Shown here: piece after piece, positions 1 through 7,949 of the stretch
Numbering within the stretch: the first letter of the stretch is position 1
How the letters are laid out: each line of letters starts with the position of its first letter
Assembly (NCBI GenBank): GCA_963729325.1
Contig: CAVSNS010000002.1
Coordinates: forward strand, 7,684-71,683
DNA length: 64,000 nucleotides
Reading direction: 5' to 3'
From: JABCYV01 sp963729325
GTDB lineage: Bacteria; Acidobacteriota; Terriglobia; Terriglobales; Acidobacteriaceae
Notes under the pieces: generated by a model
The model's input: only the letters and a program-made list of their open reading frames with translations
Databases searched by the model: none
What the model was told of the DNA's origin: nothing
Translations under genes and position numbers: made by a program

Positions 1-1373
1 GCATAGCCTCAGCCAGCGTCGGGTGGGCATGGATCGTCCACATCAGGTCTTCCACAGTGGCTTCAAGTTCCATAGCGACGACCGCTTCGGCGATCAGTTC
101 CGTCGCTTGCGGACCGATAATGTGAACCCCAAGGATCTCGCCGTTGTCCGCGTCGGAAACAATCTTAATAAAGCCGTCATGCTGGCCTACTATCGAGGCG
201 CGTGAGTTGGCGGTGAAGGGGAACTTGCCTACTTTCACGTTATAGCCCGCTTCTTCCGCTTTGGCCTCGGTCAGCCCAACGCTGCCAATTTCCGGATGCG
301 AGTAGGTCGCGTTGGGAATGTGTTCCGGATTGATCGGCTTACCCGTTTTGCCCGCGATTTTTGTCACAGCCACGATGCCTTCCATGCCTCCGACGTGGGC
401 CAGTTGCGGTGTTCCCAGAACGATGTCGCCGATTGCATAGATGCCGGGCTCGCTGGTCTGCATCCAGCTGTCGGTGACGATAAAACCGCGGTCAGGTTTG
501 ATTTTGGTTTTCTCGAGACCAATGTTCTCGGTGCGAGGTTTGCGGCCTACTGCGATCAGGATTTTCTCAGCTTCGATTTTCTGTTCCTTGCCACCCACGC
601 TGAAGGTAACTGAAATGCCTGACTTCGTTTTTTCGACTTTCTCGACTTTGGCACTGGTGTGGAAGTTGATGCCACGTTTACGGTAGACCCGAGCCAGTTC
701 CTTTGATACGTCCTCCTCTTCCACGGGAACAAGGCGCGGGAGCATTTCGAGGATTGTGACTTCAGAGTCAAAAGAACGGAAGATCGAAGCGAACTCTACT
801 CCCACCGTGCCCGCACCCACGATGACTAGTGACTTGGGGATCTCCTTCAAACTGAGGATCTCTATATTGGTGAGGATGCGGTCATCAGGCTCCAGGCCAG
901 GAATCATTCGGGCCTCCGAGCCGGTCGACAAGATCACGTTCTTCGCTTTGATGTGGCTGGTCTTGCCGTCGTGGCTGACTTCGATCGTGTGCACTCCGTT
1001 CTGGGCCGGGCCGGTGAGCTTGCCATAGCCGCGCATCGTCTCGACCTTATTCTTACGCATGAGAAATTCGAGACCTTTGGTGTGCTTGGCCACGATCTTC
1101 GATTTACGCTCTTGCACTGCAGCCCAGTTCAGCTTGCGCGAATCTACACCCTCGATGCCGAATTCCTTCGCGTCTTTCAGGTGGTCCCAGATCTCGGCGT
1201 TGAACAAAAGAGTTTTCGTCGGGATGCAACCCACATGCAAGCAAGTGCCACCGAGCACATGGTCCTTCTCGATCAGCGCTGTTTTCAGGCCATATTGGCC
1301 GGCACGGATGGCGGCGGTGTATCCGGCTGGGCCGCTGCCGATGATGGCGATGTCGATAGATGGTTTCGGGCAA
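1..1373 (-). CDS. lpdA: Dihydrolipoyl dehydrogenase, 3' end outside window, frame break near start
   Basis: This is a flavoprotein that reoxidises the lipoyl group of 2-oxoacid dehydrogenase complexes using NAD. Reading leftward, one long frame holds the FAD-binding IIGSGPAGYTAAIRAG motif. The redox-active pair follows in GGTCLHVGCIPTK, then an NAD-binding stretch IVGAGTVGVEFAS, a second FAD contact YAIGDI, and the dimerisation domain up to HAHPTLAEAM at the window edge. The body frame has no usable start codon: a stop lies 11 codons before IIGSG. A TTG at 1373 in another frame gives PETIY, and dropping one base near 1359 joins this to DIAIIGSGPAG, the expected N-terminus. I infer a single-base insertion, probably a sequence error. 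The C-terminus is cut by the window edge. Confidence 0.88.
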
Positions 1374-1489
1374 AGCGGTGCTCCTCACTGAGAACAGATG
1401 ATTGAGGACAAACGGATGATTCTAGAACAGGGGAGAAGGAAGACCAAACCGGTAGTCGCCACTATCAATGTGACCAATCCTAGCCAGCT

Positions 1490-1730
1490 TTGTCATCCTG
1501 AGCGTAAAAGGACGAATCGCCCTTGCGAATCGTCCTGCGGAGTCGAAGGATCCCTGGACTCTGGCAGTGCTTTGGGGGACTGCAAGCGCCCTTACACACA
1601 TCGAATAAATAGGGATCTGCGTTGCTAGGAGAGAAACGCGGCGAGGTGGCGCACGGGTGCTCGTAGAGGTCCTTCGACTTCATGGCTGCTTCGCATTTGC
1701 GAAGCGGCCACTCCGCTCAGGATGACAATT
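1490..1730. repeat. Pair of oppositely oriented dispersed hairpin repeats
   Basis: The gap between lpdA and hemB holds two copies of a short dispersed element in opposite orientation. Copy one (about 1492-1552) runs from TCATCCTGAGCG to GAGTCGAAGGATCC and encloses an 11-bp hairpin with one mismatch. Copy two (about 1668-1728) starts GGTCCTTCGACTTC, encloses the perfect 8-bp hairpin GCTTCGCA/TGCGAAGC, and ends CTCAGGATGACA. Related copies lie near 6108, 7195, 60312 and 63275. No gene is visible in this gap. Confidence 0.7.
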
Positions 1731-1752
1731 GAGCTCAGGACGACAACTCCGC

Positions 1753-2865
1753 TCATGCCAATAGCTTTGCCGCTTCTTTCGCGTAATAAGTGAGGATGAT
1801 GCTCGCGCCCGCGCGACGAATCGAAATCAGCGACTCTATCATCACGCGGTCGCGGTCGATCCAGTTATTGCGGGCGGCGGCTTCGATCATGGCGTACTCG
1901 CCGGAGACCTGATAGGCAGCCAGAGGCACATCGAAGCGCTCGCGAGCGGCGGCGATCACGTCCAGGTACGGCATGGCCGGCTTCACCATAATCATGTCGG
2001 CGCCCTCTTCGATGTCGAGCTCGATCTCGCGCATAGCCTCGCGGAGGTTTGCCCCGTCCATTTGATAAGAACGGCGATCGCCGAATTGAGGAGTGGAGTC
2101 GGCGGCTTCACGGAATGGACCGTAGAATCCAGAAGCGAATTTCGCGGCATAGGAAAGAATCGGCGTATTGGTCAGACCAGCACCATCGAGCGCCTTGCGG
2201 ATGGCGGCGACGCGACCGTCCATCATGTCGGAAGGAGCGATGATGTCCACTCCGGCACGGGCCAACGAGACCGAAGTGCGGGCAAGGAGTTCGAGGGTCG
2301 CATCGTTTACGATCTCGTAATCCGATTGAGCAGCACGAGCGGCGAATGATGCCAACATCTCGATGGCTTTTTCTTTTTCCTCGCGATTCTTGACGGCGAC
2401 CACGCTGGCGGTGTTCAACGCGTCTCGGGCGGCGGCTCCGAGAGACTGCGGCGCCGATCTTGCTTTCACGACTCCACAGTGCCCATGCGACATGTATTCG
2501 CAAAGACAGACGTCGCCGATGACAACCAGGCCGGGGACCTCGTGCTTGATGGCGCGGATTGCCTGCTGGACGATGCCGTCTTCCTCCCAGGCGCCACTCG
2601 CAACTTCGTCTTTCTTCTCTGGCAGTCCGAACAAGATCACTGCGGGAACGCCAAGGGCGTGAGTTTGCCGCGCTTCGCCTACGGCTTCGTCCACTGAGAG
2701 ATTGAACACGCCCGGCATGGAACGAACTTCCTTGCGCACGCCTTCACCCGGACAAACGAAAAGGGGATAAACCAGGGCTTCCGGCGTAAGCCGCGTCTCG
2801 CGCACCAGCGAGCGCAGTGACTCAGTGCGGCGAAGGCGGCGAAGACGTGTAGTAGGAAAGGCCAT
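1753..2865 (-). CDS. hemB: Porphobilinogen synthase (delta-aminolevulinic acid dehydratase) with lid insertion
   Basis: HemB condenses two 5-aminolevulinate molecules to porphobilinogen, the second common step of heme synthesis, in the cytoplasm. The 370-residue product has the cysteine metal site DVCLCEYMSHGHCG (Cys120, 122, 130). Its two catalytic lysines are in SYAAKFASGFYG (about 242) and MIMVKPAMPYLD (about 295), and it ends in YQVSGEYAMI and SIRRAGASIILTYY. The family is usually about 320-335 residues. The excess lies between GHCGV and NDATLELL, where some 46 extra Ala/Lys/Glu-rich residues sit in the active-site lid. The insertion is in frame with no sign of damage. The ATG at 2865 begins a normal HemB N-terminus. 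The other heme genes of this window are 17 kb away. Confidence 0.96.
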   Translation of the reverse strand: MAFPTTRLRRLRRTESLRSLVRETRLTPEALVYPLFVCPGEGVRKEVRSMPGVFNLSVDEAVGEARQTHALGVPAVILFGLPEKKDEVASGAWEEDGIVQQAIRAIKHEVPGLVVIGDVCLCEYMSHGHCGVVKARSAPQSLGAAARDALNTASVVAVKNREEKEKAIEMLASFAARAAQSDYEIVNDATLELLARTSVSLARAGVDIIAPSDMMDGRVAAIRKALDGAGLTNTPILSYAAKFASGFYGPFREAADSTPQFGDRRSYQMDGANLREAMREIELDIEEGADMIMVKPAMPYLDVIAAARERFDVPLAAYQVSGEYAMIEAAARNNWIDRDRVMIESLISIRRAGASIILTYYAKEAAKLLA

Positions 2866-2925
2866 GGCTAAGGACGGGGCACTTACCCCTTCTACAAGGC
2901 CGATTCTAGCAGAGCCGGTAAACCC

Positions 2926-3030
2926 AGACGTCTGACGTCGGACCTCGGGCTTCAGACCTGAGACCTGAGACCTAAGACCTAAGACCCAAGACTCATCTTG
3001 AGCCCTGACGCCGGAGGTCCGAGGTCAGAC
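2926..3030. repeat. Degenerate heptanucleotide repeat tract
   Basis: A tract built from RGACCTN-type heptamers. The core is six consecutive units from CAGACCT through GAGACCT and AAGACCT to AAGACTC. The flanks contain GACGTC/GACCTCGG and their complements (CCGGAGGTCC, GAGGTCAGAC), so both strands carry the motif. The same unit recurs at 9262-9405 and 62181-62318. It lies between hemB and a decayed receptor gene. Confidence 0.7.
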
Positions 3031-3035
3031 ACTGC

Positions 3036-3225
3036 CTACCAGATCAGCTTCATGGCGAACTGGAACTGCCGCGGATCGTAGGCTGCGGTCCGCTGTCCGG
3101 CACCTGTCTACAACACGTTAACACCCGATACGTTGAATTTGTTTGCCAGGTTAAATGTGTCGGCGATCAAGTCCATGCTGATTCGTTCGCCGAAATAAAG
3201 GCGGCGTGACACGCGCGCTGGGAAT
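3036..3225 (-). pseudogene. C-terminal relic of a TonB-dependent/Oar-like receptor
   Basis: Reading leftward, about 60 codons match the last beta-strands of acidobacterial outer-membrane receptors: RRLYFGERISMDLIADTFN, then NKFNVSGVNVL, a TAG stop (3108-3110), then TAAYDPRQFQFAMKLIW and the true stop at 3036-3038. The tail DPRQFQFA..L.W is typical of this receptor family (family knowledge). The internal TAG replaces what is usually a Tyr or another residue. Nothing of the large N-terminal part remains; the preceding DNA holds the asparaginase gene. This is therefore a dead remnant rather than a sequencing artefact. Confidence 0.7.
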
Positions 3226-3346
3226 GAGGACAGCCCGGAGTGCTTAAGGCTTTGAGAAATGATAGATGCGATTGAACAGAAAGGCCCGGTGGTTTTTACA
3301 TCAGTTGATAATGGGAAATCAAGCAGGAACGGTGAGGGGAACTTGG

Positions 3347-4273
3347 TTAGTCAAGTGCGGACGAGCTTCGCTGGATGCCGGAATTCTCCTGTTTGATGGT
3401 CCTCAGGGCCCAGGCCATGCGGGGAGTGTTGTGGGCGATGCCGACGCGGCCGCGGGCATCGAGCAGAATCATTCCGCCATGGCCGTTGAGGCGGGCTTCC
3501 AGATAGTTGACTGCTTCAGCGGCCACCCACTCCGGCAAACTGCCGGAGGCCACACGGTCGGCTGCCCACTTGGCCAGCACCAGCTTCATGATGGGTTCGC
3601 CCCAGCCGGTGGTGGAAGCGGCGGCGGTGCGGTTGTCGGCGTAGCAGCCGCATCCGATCAGCGACGAATCGCCCAGACGGCCGGGAGCCTTGTTGAGCGT
3701 ACCCCCGGTCGAGGTGGCAGCGGCGATATTGCCATCACGATCGAGCGCGACCGCGCCAACGGTATCGTGAGAAATGGCGGGTGCAAAGAGATCGACGTTC
3801 TGATCGGCACGCGCCTGAAATTCGCGCAGACGCTCTACCTCGCGCGGAATAATTAAGTCTTCGTTCTTGCATAGCGGAATGCCGTGCTCCGCGGCAAAAC
3901 GCTCCGCACCTTCAGCCACAAAATACACATGCGGGCTGTCACTGAGAACCTTGCGCGCAGCGCGGACAGGATTACGAAGACGCTCCACGCAGCCCACCCC
4001 TCCGGCGCGCAGCGTCGCGCCGTCCATGATAAGCGCATCGAGCTGGACTTTGCCTTCGCGGTTGAGGAAGCTGCCGCGGCCGGCATCAAAGGTCTCGTCG
4101 TCTTCCATGATGACCACGGCTTCTTCAACCGCGTCGAGCGCGGAGCCGCCACCGCTCAGGACGCGCCAGCCCGTGGCCATGGCGTTGCGCACGCCGTTGA
4201 GGTGCGCCTCCACCATGTCGTCGGGGATGGCCCAGGCGCCGCCGTGGACGACAAGAACAGGATCGGTGGGCAA
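3347..4273 (-). CDS. iaaA: Isoaspartyl peptidase / plant-type L-asparaginase (Ntn hydrolase)
   Basis: This family hydrolyses asparagine and isoaspartyl dipeptides after autocatalytic cleavage that exposes a threonine nucleophile. Visible motifs are PVLVVHGGAWAIPDD at the N-terminus, GGGSALDAVEEAV, FDAGRGSFLN, the cleavage site SHDTVGAVALDRDG (nucleophile Thr after HD), and the ATSTGG substrate loop. An ATG further upstream (4390) would add about 39 residues, but these run over the Vsr remnant and do not resemble the family. I prefer the TTG at 4273, which has GAGG five bases upstream and starts just before VLVVHGG. Length (about 308 residues) fits the family. The gene stands alone between remnants. 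Confidence 0.9.
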   Translation of the reverse strand: MPTDPVLVVHGGAWAIPDDMVEAHLNGVRNAMATGWRVLSGGGSALDAVEEAVVIMEDDETFDAGRGSFLNREGKVQLDALIMDGATLRAGGVGCVERLRNPVRAARKVLSDSPHVYFVAEGAERFAAEHGIPLCKNEDLIIPREVERLREFQARADQNVDLFAPAISHDTVGAVALDRDGNIAAATSTGGTLNKAPGRLGDSSLIGCGCYADNRTAAASTTGWGEPIMKLVLAKWAADRVASGSLPEWVAAEAVNYLEARLNGHGGMILLDARGRVGIAHNTPRMAWALRTIKQENSGIQRSSSALD

Positions 4274-4319
4274 AGAGTCCTCGGAAGAATAACGGGATAG
4301 GATAGCAGAGGCACTGAGT

Positions 4320-4580
4320 TCAGCGACGCGCTGAGAAAGGGGGCAAAGACCGTTTTTCCAGTGTCCCCTGGATGCGTCTAAGAACGCCAAGAAGATTGTT
4401 TTCGACTTCGTGTTCCCAAAATCTTAGGACTTTGTGGCCAAGCTGCTTTAGCTCAAGGTTCACCCGTTCATCGCGCTGTACATTTCCTTCAAGCCGTCGT
4501 TTCCAGAATCGAGCATTCGTTTTCGGTCGTGTCCTGTGCTTTGGGCATCGGTGCCAGAAGCACCCGTCAACAAAACCGTG
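4320..4580 (-). pseudogene. Very-short-patch-repair (Vsr) endonuclease, C-terminal remnant
   Basis: In the leftward direction an 87-codon frame begins right after a TAA (4581-4583) with GFVDGCFWHRCPKH, then PKTNARFWKRRLEGN, then VLRFWEHEVENN. These are the catalytic-core and C-terminal hallmarks of Vsr nickases, which repair T:G mismatches left by deaminated 5-methylcytosine. The N-terminal third, including the catalytic Asp region, is missing or unrecognisable upstream of the stop. The fragment has no start codon. It overlaps the optional 5' extension of the asparaginase gene. A C5-methyltransferase fragment on the same strand 1 kb upstream supports a former dcm-vsr type locus. Confidence 0.75.
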
Positions 4581-4654
4581 TTACAAGCCTCGGACACGCG
4601 TGCCTAACAAAGCGTACGCGCTATGTCTGGGCGTATAGTTAACGGACACTTGCT

Positions 4655-5429
4655 ATGTCTCGTCATGACTGGACAAGAGAAGAGCTAATCGTCGCCTTCA
4701 ATCTTTATTGCAAGATCCCCTTTGGCCGAATTCACATTCGAAACCCGTTGGTCATAGAACTGGCAAAATCAATTGGTCGAACGCCGTCCGCTGTCTCCTG
4801 GAAGCTCGCGAATTTCGCACGCCTCGATCCAGCGCTGAAAAAGCGCCAAATTGCAGGCGCCACCCACGGTGCAAGGGCTGAAATCGAAATTTGGCAGGAG
4901 TTCAATGACAACTGGGAGAAGTTATCGTTCGAGAGCGAACGGTTACTGCAGAAAATGGCGGGGAGGATCGCGCCACCTGAAGAGGAGACGCAAGAATTTC
5001 CGGAAGGAAGAACGCGGGAAGCCCTGGTTAGGACTCGGGTCAACCAAGACTTTTTCCGTGCCGCCGTCTTAGCAGCCTATGGAGGCCGATGTTGCATCAC
5101 TGGGCTATGTATTCCCCAGTTGCTGAACGCGAGTCACATCGTGCCCTTGGGGAATCGATGTGAAGAACCGAACGAATCCCCGGAACGGCTTGTGCTTGAA
5201 TGCGCTGCATGATGGGGCGTTCGATTGCGGCTTGTTGACCGTCAGGCCAGATTTACGTGTGAAGATTTCCCCAAAAGCAAAGCGGAGCAAGGTCGACGCA
5301 GCCGTTCAAGAGTTTCTGTTGAAGTTCGAGGATGCCGTCATTTCACCTCCCAGCCACTTTGCTCCTGACGTACAGTTCTTGCGATATCACAACGAGCAGG
5401 TTTTCCTCGGTGGGACAGAGATTCGCTGA
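4655..5429 (+). CDS. HNH endonuclease family protein, frameshifted
   Basis: This is probably a restriction-type HNH nuclease. The N-terminus is MSRHDWTREELIVAFNLY and then RTPSAVSWKLANFARLDP, the DNA-recognition segment common in this family. The nuclease part follows: NQDFFRAAVLAAYGGRCCITG, NASHIVPLG and, in another frame, DVKNRTNPRNGLCLNALHD. The H of SHIVP, the N of NPRNGLCLN and the H of ALHD are the usual HNH positions. The two frames meet next to a GGGG run around 5150-5157, so one base is in excess. If real, the gene is inactive; if a consensus error, the protein is about 257 residues. It lies on the strand opposite to the Vsr and methyltransferase fragments, between them, so it probably belongs to the same former restriction-modification locus. 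Confidence 0.8.
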
Positions 5430-5492
5430 CTGACTTCTAGCCGTGATTGAAGGACAGTTTAGGACGCCTACAGCAACGGGAGGTATTTATTC

Positions 5493-5711
5493 ATGAACCA
5501 GCCGTTACGAGCGTTATTACTTATGGGTGTGAAGGTAGCGGGGTCTTATGATCCGGAGGCTGTCTTGCCGCGTAGAGAAGAGCGCCTGACGAGGGAAGAA
5601 TCCGGCCTAGCAGAAGCTTTCCTGACATGGTGCTATGAAAATGGGCGGTCTTTCGGATACGCGAATCTTGAGACAAGCTTTCGGGAGTTCCTGGAGTCGA
5701 AGTTGCGGTAA
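5493..5711 (+). CDS. Small protein of unknown function (72 residues)
   Basis: A 72-codon frame whose ATG follows a good ribosome site, GGGAGG, nine bases upstream. The product is acidic-helical with the C-terminal part FLTWCYENGRSFGYANLE and no membrane segment or signal peptide. I recognise no family. It starts about 60 bp after the HNH gene on the same strand and its end overlaps the methyltransferase remnant on the opposite strand, so it may be cargo of the decayed restriction locus. It could also be chance coding. Confidence 0.45.
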   Translation: MNQPLRALLLMGVKVAGSYDPEAVLPRREERLTREESGLAEAFLTWCYENGRSFGYANLETSFREFLESKLR

Positions 5712-5893
5712 CGTATCTTATCGGTATTGGTATGTGCAGATCTTGCCCCATCGGGGAGCGTCTTAAAGAAATTCCTGGCATGCGACCGGGCAGCAAGGTC
5801 GTCAAATTCAACTGATCCCACAATCTGGTATCCCGCCCGAAAGAAGCCTAGCGACAATCCGCCGCAGCCTGCAAATAAGTCAAGCACTCGCAT
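5633..5893 (-). pseudogene. DNA (cytosine-5) methyltransferase, N-terminal remnant
   Basis: The 86-codon leftward frame starts MRVLDLFAGCGGLSLGF, motif I of C5 cytosine methyltransferases (S-adenosylmethionine binding). A motif II-like VGSVEFDDLAARSHARNFF follows. Similarity to the family stops after roughly 55 residues. The catalytic PCQGFS motif IV and the whole target-recognition part are absent, and the downstream DNA encodes the small ORF and HNH gene on the other strand. The ATG at 5893 is intact. This is a true truncation rather than a single-base frameshift. A Vsr remnant lies downstream on the same strand. Confidence 0.78.
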
Positions 5894-6104
5894 GGTCTCT
5901 CAACACGAAGGCGGCGAACCTTGTCGATTCGAGCTTTGAGTTCCATTCTTTTTGTGGAGGGTAAGCTCAGCATATCACGATAGAAAAGCGCGTTCACCCT
6001 GCTTCGAAGGATAAGCCATTTCGACTGCTGGGAATGTTGAGCGTTTGTCCCCTCGCCTTCTTTGCAAGTGAAAACCACCTCGTGACGTGTGGTCTGCTCA
6101 TCAA

Positions 6105-6175
6105 TACGGATCCTTCGACTCATTTGTCTCGCCCGAGTGCGAGACAAATTTCGCTCAGGATGAACAAGAGATTTG
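6105..6175. repeat. Dispersed hairpin repeat copy
   Basis: A copy of the dispersed element reading GGATCCTTCGACTC, then a perfect 11-bp inverted repeat (arms 6122-6132 and 6139-6149, loop CCGAGT), then TTTCGCTCAGGATGA. It lies between the methyltransferase remnant and the VOC gene. The interval 5894-6236 otherwise holds no recognisable gene. Confidence 0.65.
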
Positions 6176-6236
6176 GAGCTGTGGTGCAGGAAAGCGAGGG
6201 GCGAGCCCTTCAATTTCGTTCAGGGTGATAAGGGGC

Positions 6237-6787
6237 TTATAGGTCACGCGGACCGGAGCTGAGGGGGACGTCGGCGGAGGCTTCGCTGAGCAGTTGGGTG
6301 AGATCGAGTGGGCGGGTGAACATGGCCAACTTCCCATCGGATGTGCGCGGCCACTGGTCTTTGGGTTTGTCGCAGTAGAGTTCCACTCCGTTGTTATCCG
6401 GATCGCGCAAGTAGATCGACTGGCTCACTCCGTGGTCGGCTGCTCCTTCGAGGGGAATGTGCGCGTGCAAGACCCGCCGCAGGGCGTCCGCCAGCGCGAT
6501 GCAGGTCGGGTACAGGATCGCCGTGTGATAAAGCCCGGTCGAGCCGGGCGGCGGCGGCGAGCCTCCCAGACTTTCCCAGTGTTGAGGGCAATGTGGTGGT
6601 GATAGCCTCCGGCGGAGAGGAAGGCGGCGCTGTCGCCCAATCGCTGGGTCACGTCCAGGCCCAGCACGCCCGAGTAGAAAGACAGCGCGCGTTCCAGGTC
6701 GGCGACTTTCAGGTGGACGTGTCCGATGTGGACGCGAGGGTCGGCGGTGTAGTGTGCGTCGTTCTGCGCGCTGGATTTCGCTGACAT
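6237..6787 (-). CDS. VOC superfamily protein (glyoxalase/extradiol dioxygenase-like), frameshifted
   Basis: Metal-dependent VOC-fold enzymes such as catechol 2,3-dioxygenases and glyoxalases carry two beta-alpha-beta-beta-beta modules. Module one starts RVHIGHVHLKVADLERALSF, with metal ligand His in GHVHL, and ends YHHHIALNT. The rest, in another frame, reads WESLGGSPPPPGSTGLYH, ALADALRRVLHAHIPLEG and YLRDPDNNGVELYCD, with the C-terminal metal Glu in GVELY. Frames join if one base is added near 6575-6580 beside a GGG run. Full length is about 183 residues, starting MSAKSSAQND at 6787. Substrate is unknown; the fold assignment is firm. Confidence 0.85.
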
Positions 6788-6853
6788 CTATAGGCCGGGG
6801 GTAGATTGTGCAGAGGAATGAGGTCGGAGTCAATTGCGGGGCCAGAAATACGA

Positions 6854-6878
6854 AAGCCCCGGTAGTCGGCCGGGGCTT
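6854..6878. terminator. GC-rich hairpin, possible terminator
   Basis: A perfect 9-bp stem AAGCCCCGG/CCGGGGCTT with a 7-base loop. There is no clean T-run on the + strand; on the - strand the stem is followed by TCGTATTT. It sits upstream of the VOC gene. It may instead be an mRNA 5' structure or a spacer hairpin. Confidence 0.35.
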
Positions 6879-6959
6879 GAAACTGGTACTGGACGCCGCC
6901 TGCGAAGCAATTCCAGAATAACTCCGCCAGCGGCGTTGTCAAGCGGATTTAGATAAGTC

Positions 6960-7085
6960 AGTGACCACGGAGGGCGAGGGACTCGAACTTGAGGCGATTA
7001 GAAGGCGTGAGCGCAGCGAGAGCCTTCTGCCGAAATCCCGAGCGAAGCCGAGGGACCTCCGCTTAGCGCAACACCCTCCAAACGC
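6960..7085 (-). other. tRNA-like 3' end inside a repeat-rich gap
   Basis: Read leftward, the segment opens with GGAGGGT and closes with TTCGAGTCCCTCGCCCTCCG. The 7-base ends pair like a tRNA acceptor stem and TTCGAGTCC looks like a T-loop. The T-stem does not pair, no clear D-arm or anticodon arm is seen, and the interior is made of hairpins (for example AGAAGGC/GCCTTCT). I read it as a tRNA relic or attachment-site scar filled with repeat DNA, not a working tRNA. The rest of the gap 6790-7300 shows no gene. Confidence 0.3.
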
Positions 7086-7189
7086 TGTCTGCCAGATAAG
7101 ATCCTATTGCTTCGGCGCCGGACAGTCGACGCAGTTCGCAAATTAAATTGGAACTTGGTCCCGATGTGGGAAGGCACCGTGAGTAAAGC

Positions 7190-7255
7190 GCAAGGTCCCT
7201 CGACTACGCATCCGATTCGCAAGCGAATCGTCGTGCTCGCTCGGGATGACAAGAC
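7190..7255. repeat. Dispersed hairpin repeat copy
   Basis: Another copy of the intergenic element: AGGTCCCTCGACTACGCATC, the hairpin GATTCGC/GCGAATC, then GCTCGCTCGGGATGACAAG. It sits just beyond the 3' end of the CDP-alcohol phosphatidyltransferase gene. Confidence 0.55.
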
Positions 7256-7300
7256 TTGTAGAGCGAGTGCACGAGCGGGACGCTCGCGCCTACATTGCGT

Positions 7301-7939
7301 CTAGGCCGCTTGGCTGGCTTTGGCGGCGGCGCGGTCGACTGGAGCGGTGCGAGTGTAGGTGTAACGAATACGGTGGATCACAGTAACGGTGGAGAGCACG
7401 GCAATCACCCAGAGGACGGGCGCCATCACATTGAAGAGCGCTCCGATGATAACCAGGACCAAGCGTTCAGGGCGCTCCATGAAGCCAACGCGACAGGATC
7501 CAATCAGGGATTCGGCGCGAGCGCGGGTGTAGCTGACCATGATGGCGCTGACCATCACGAAGGCAGTAAGGACGACGTAAAAGAAACGGTCGCCACGCGC
7601 GTAGTACACGAGCAAGCCGAAGAATTGGGAAGCGTCGCTGTAGCGGTCGATCACGGAATCGAAGAAGCCGCCAAACCGGGTTACTTGGTTGTTGGCGCGA
7701 GCCACGCGTCCATCTACGAGGTCAAAGAATCCGGAGGCTATGATGACCAGCGCCGCGTAACGGAACATGCGTGCCTGGTTGCCGCCGTTGGCGTATCCGA
7801 AGAGGAACGCGGCGATGGTATTCACAACCAGCCCCAGAAACGTGAGCACGTTGGGATTGATGCGGGCCAGAGCGAGCCAGCGGACGATGGCATCGAGAAG
7901 AACGCCGCAGCCGCGACCGAAAGCGCTGGTCCAAGTCAT
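7301..7939 (-). CDS. CDP-alcohol phosphatidyltransferase family membrane protein
   Basis: Transfers a phosphatidyl group from a CDP-lipid to an alcohol, making a phospholipid headgroup, in the inner membrane. The 212-residue product has the full signature DGRVARANNQVTRFGGFFD followed by SVIDRYSD: the Asp/Gly/Ala-Arg start, eight residues, then G-x3-D-x3-D. Several hydrophobic segments surround it (VLTFLGLVVNTIAAFLFG; YAALVIIASGFFDLV; VLTAFVMVSAIMV; LVLVIIGALFNVMAPVL). It could be a phosphatidylglycerophosphate or phosphatidylinositol-phosphate synthase; the alcohol cannot be told from motifs alone. It starts 10 bp after greA on the same strand, suggesting one transcript. Confidence 0.9.
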   Translation of the reverse strand: MTWTSAFGRGCGVLLDAIVRWLALARINPNVLTFLGLVVNTIAAFLFGYANGGNQARMFRYAALVIIASGFFDLVDGRVARANNQVTRFGGFFDSVIDRYSDASQFFGLLVYYARGDRFFYVVLTAFVMVSAIMVSYTRARAESLIGSCRVGFMERPERLVLVIIGALFNVMAPVLWVIAVLSTVTVIHRIRYTYTRTAPVDRAAAKASQAA

Positions 7940-7949
7940 GTAATCCCCG

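Noticed and set aside
1660..1730. CRISPR-like repeats in the lpdA-hemB gap
   Set aside because: Only two copies, in opposite orientation, with no regular spacers; they belong to the dispersed hairpin family.
1753..2865. HemB insertion as an intein or mobile insertion
   Set aside because: Too short, no splice-site residues and no terminal repeats; a simple domain insertion fits better.
3266..3856. 196-codon + strand frame over the asparaginase gene
   Set aside because: Antisense shadow of a gene with all catalytic motifs.
5848..6213. 121-codon minus-strand frame upstream of the methyltransferase remnant
   Set aside because: Its first part comes from a hairpin repeat, its end overlaps the methyltransferase start in another frame, and it has no clear ribosome site or family. 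It could include a decayed gene piece, but evidence is too thin.
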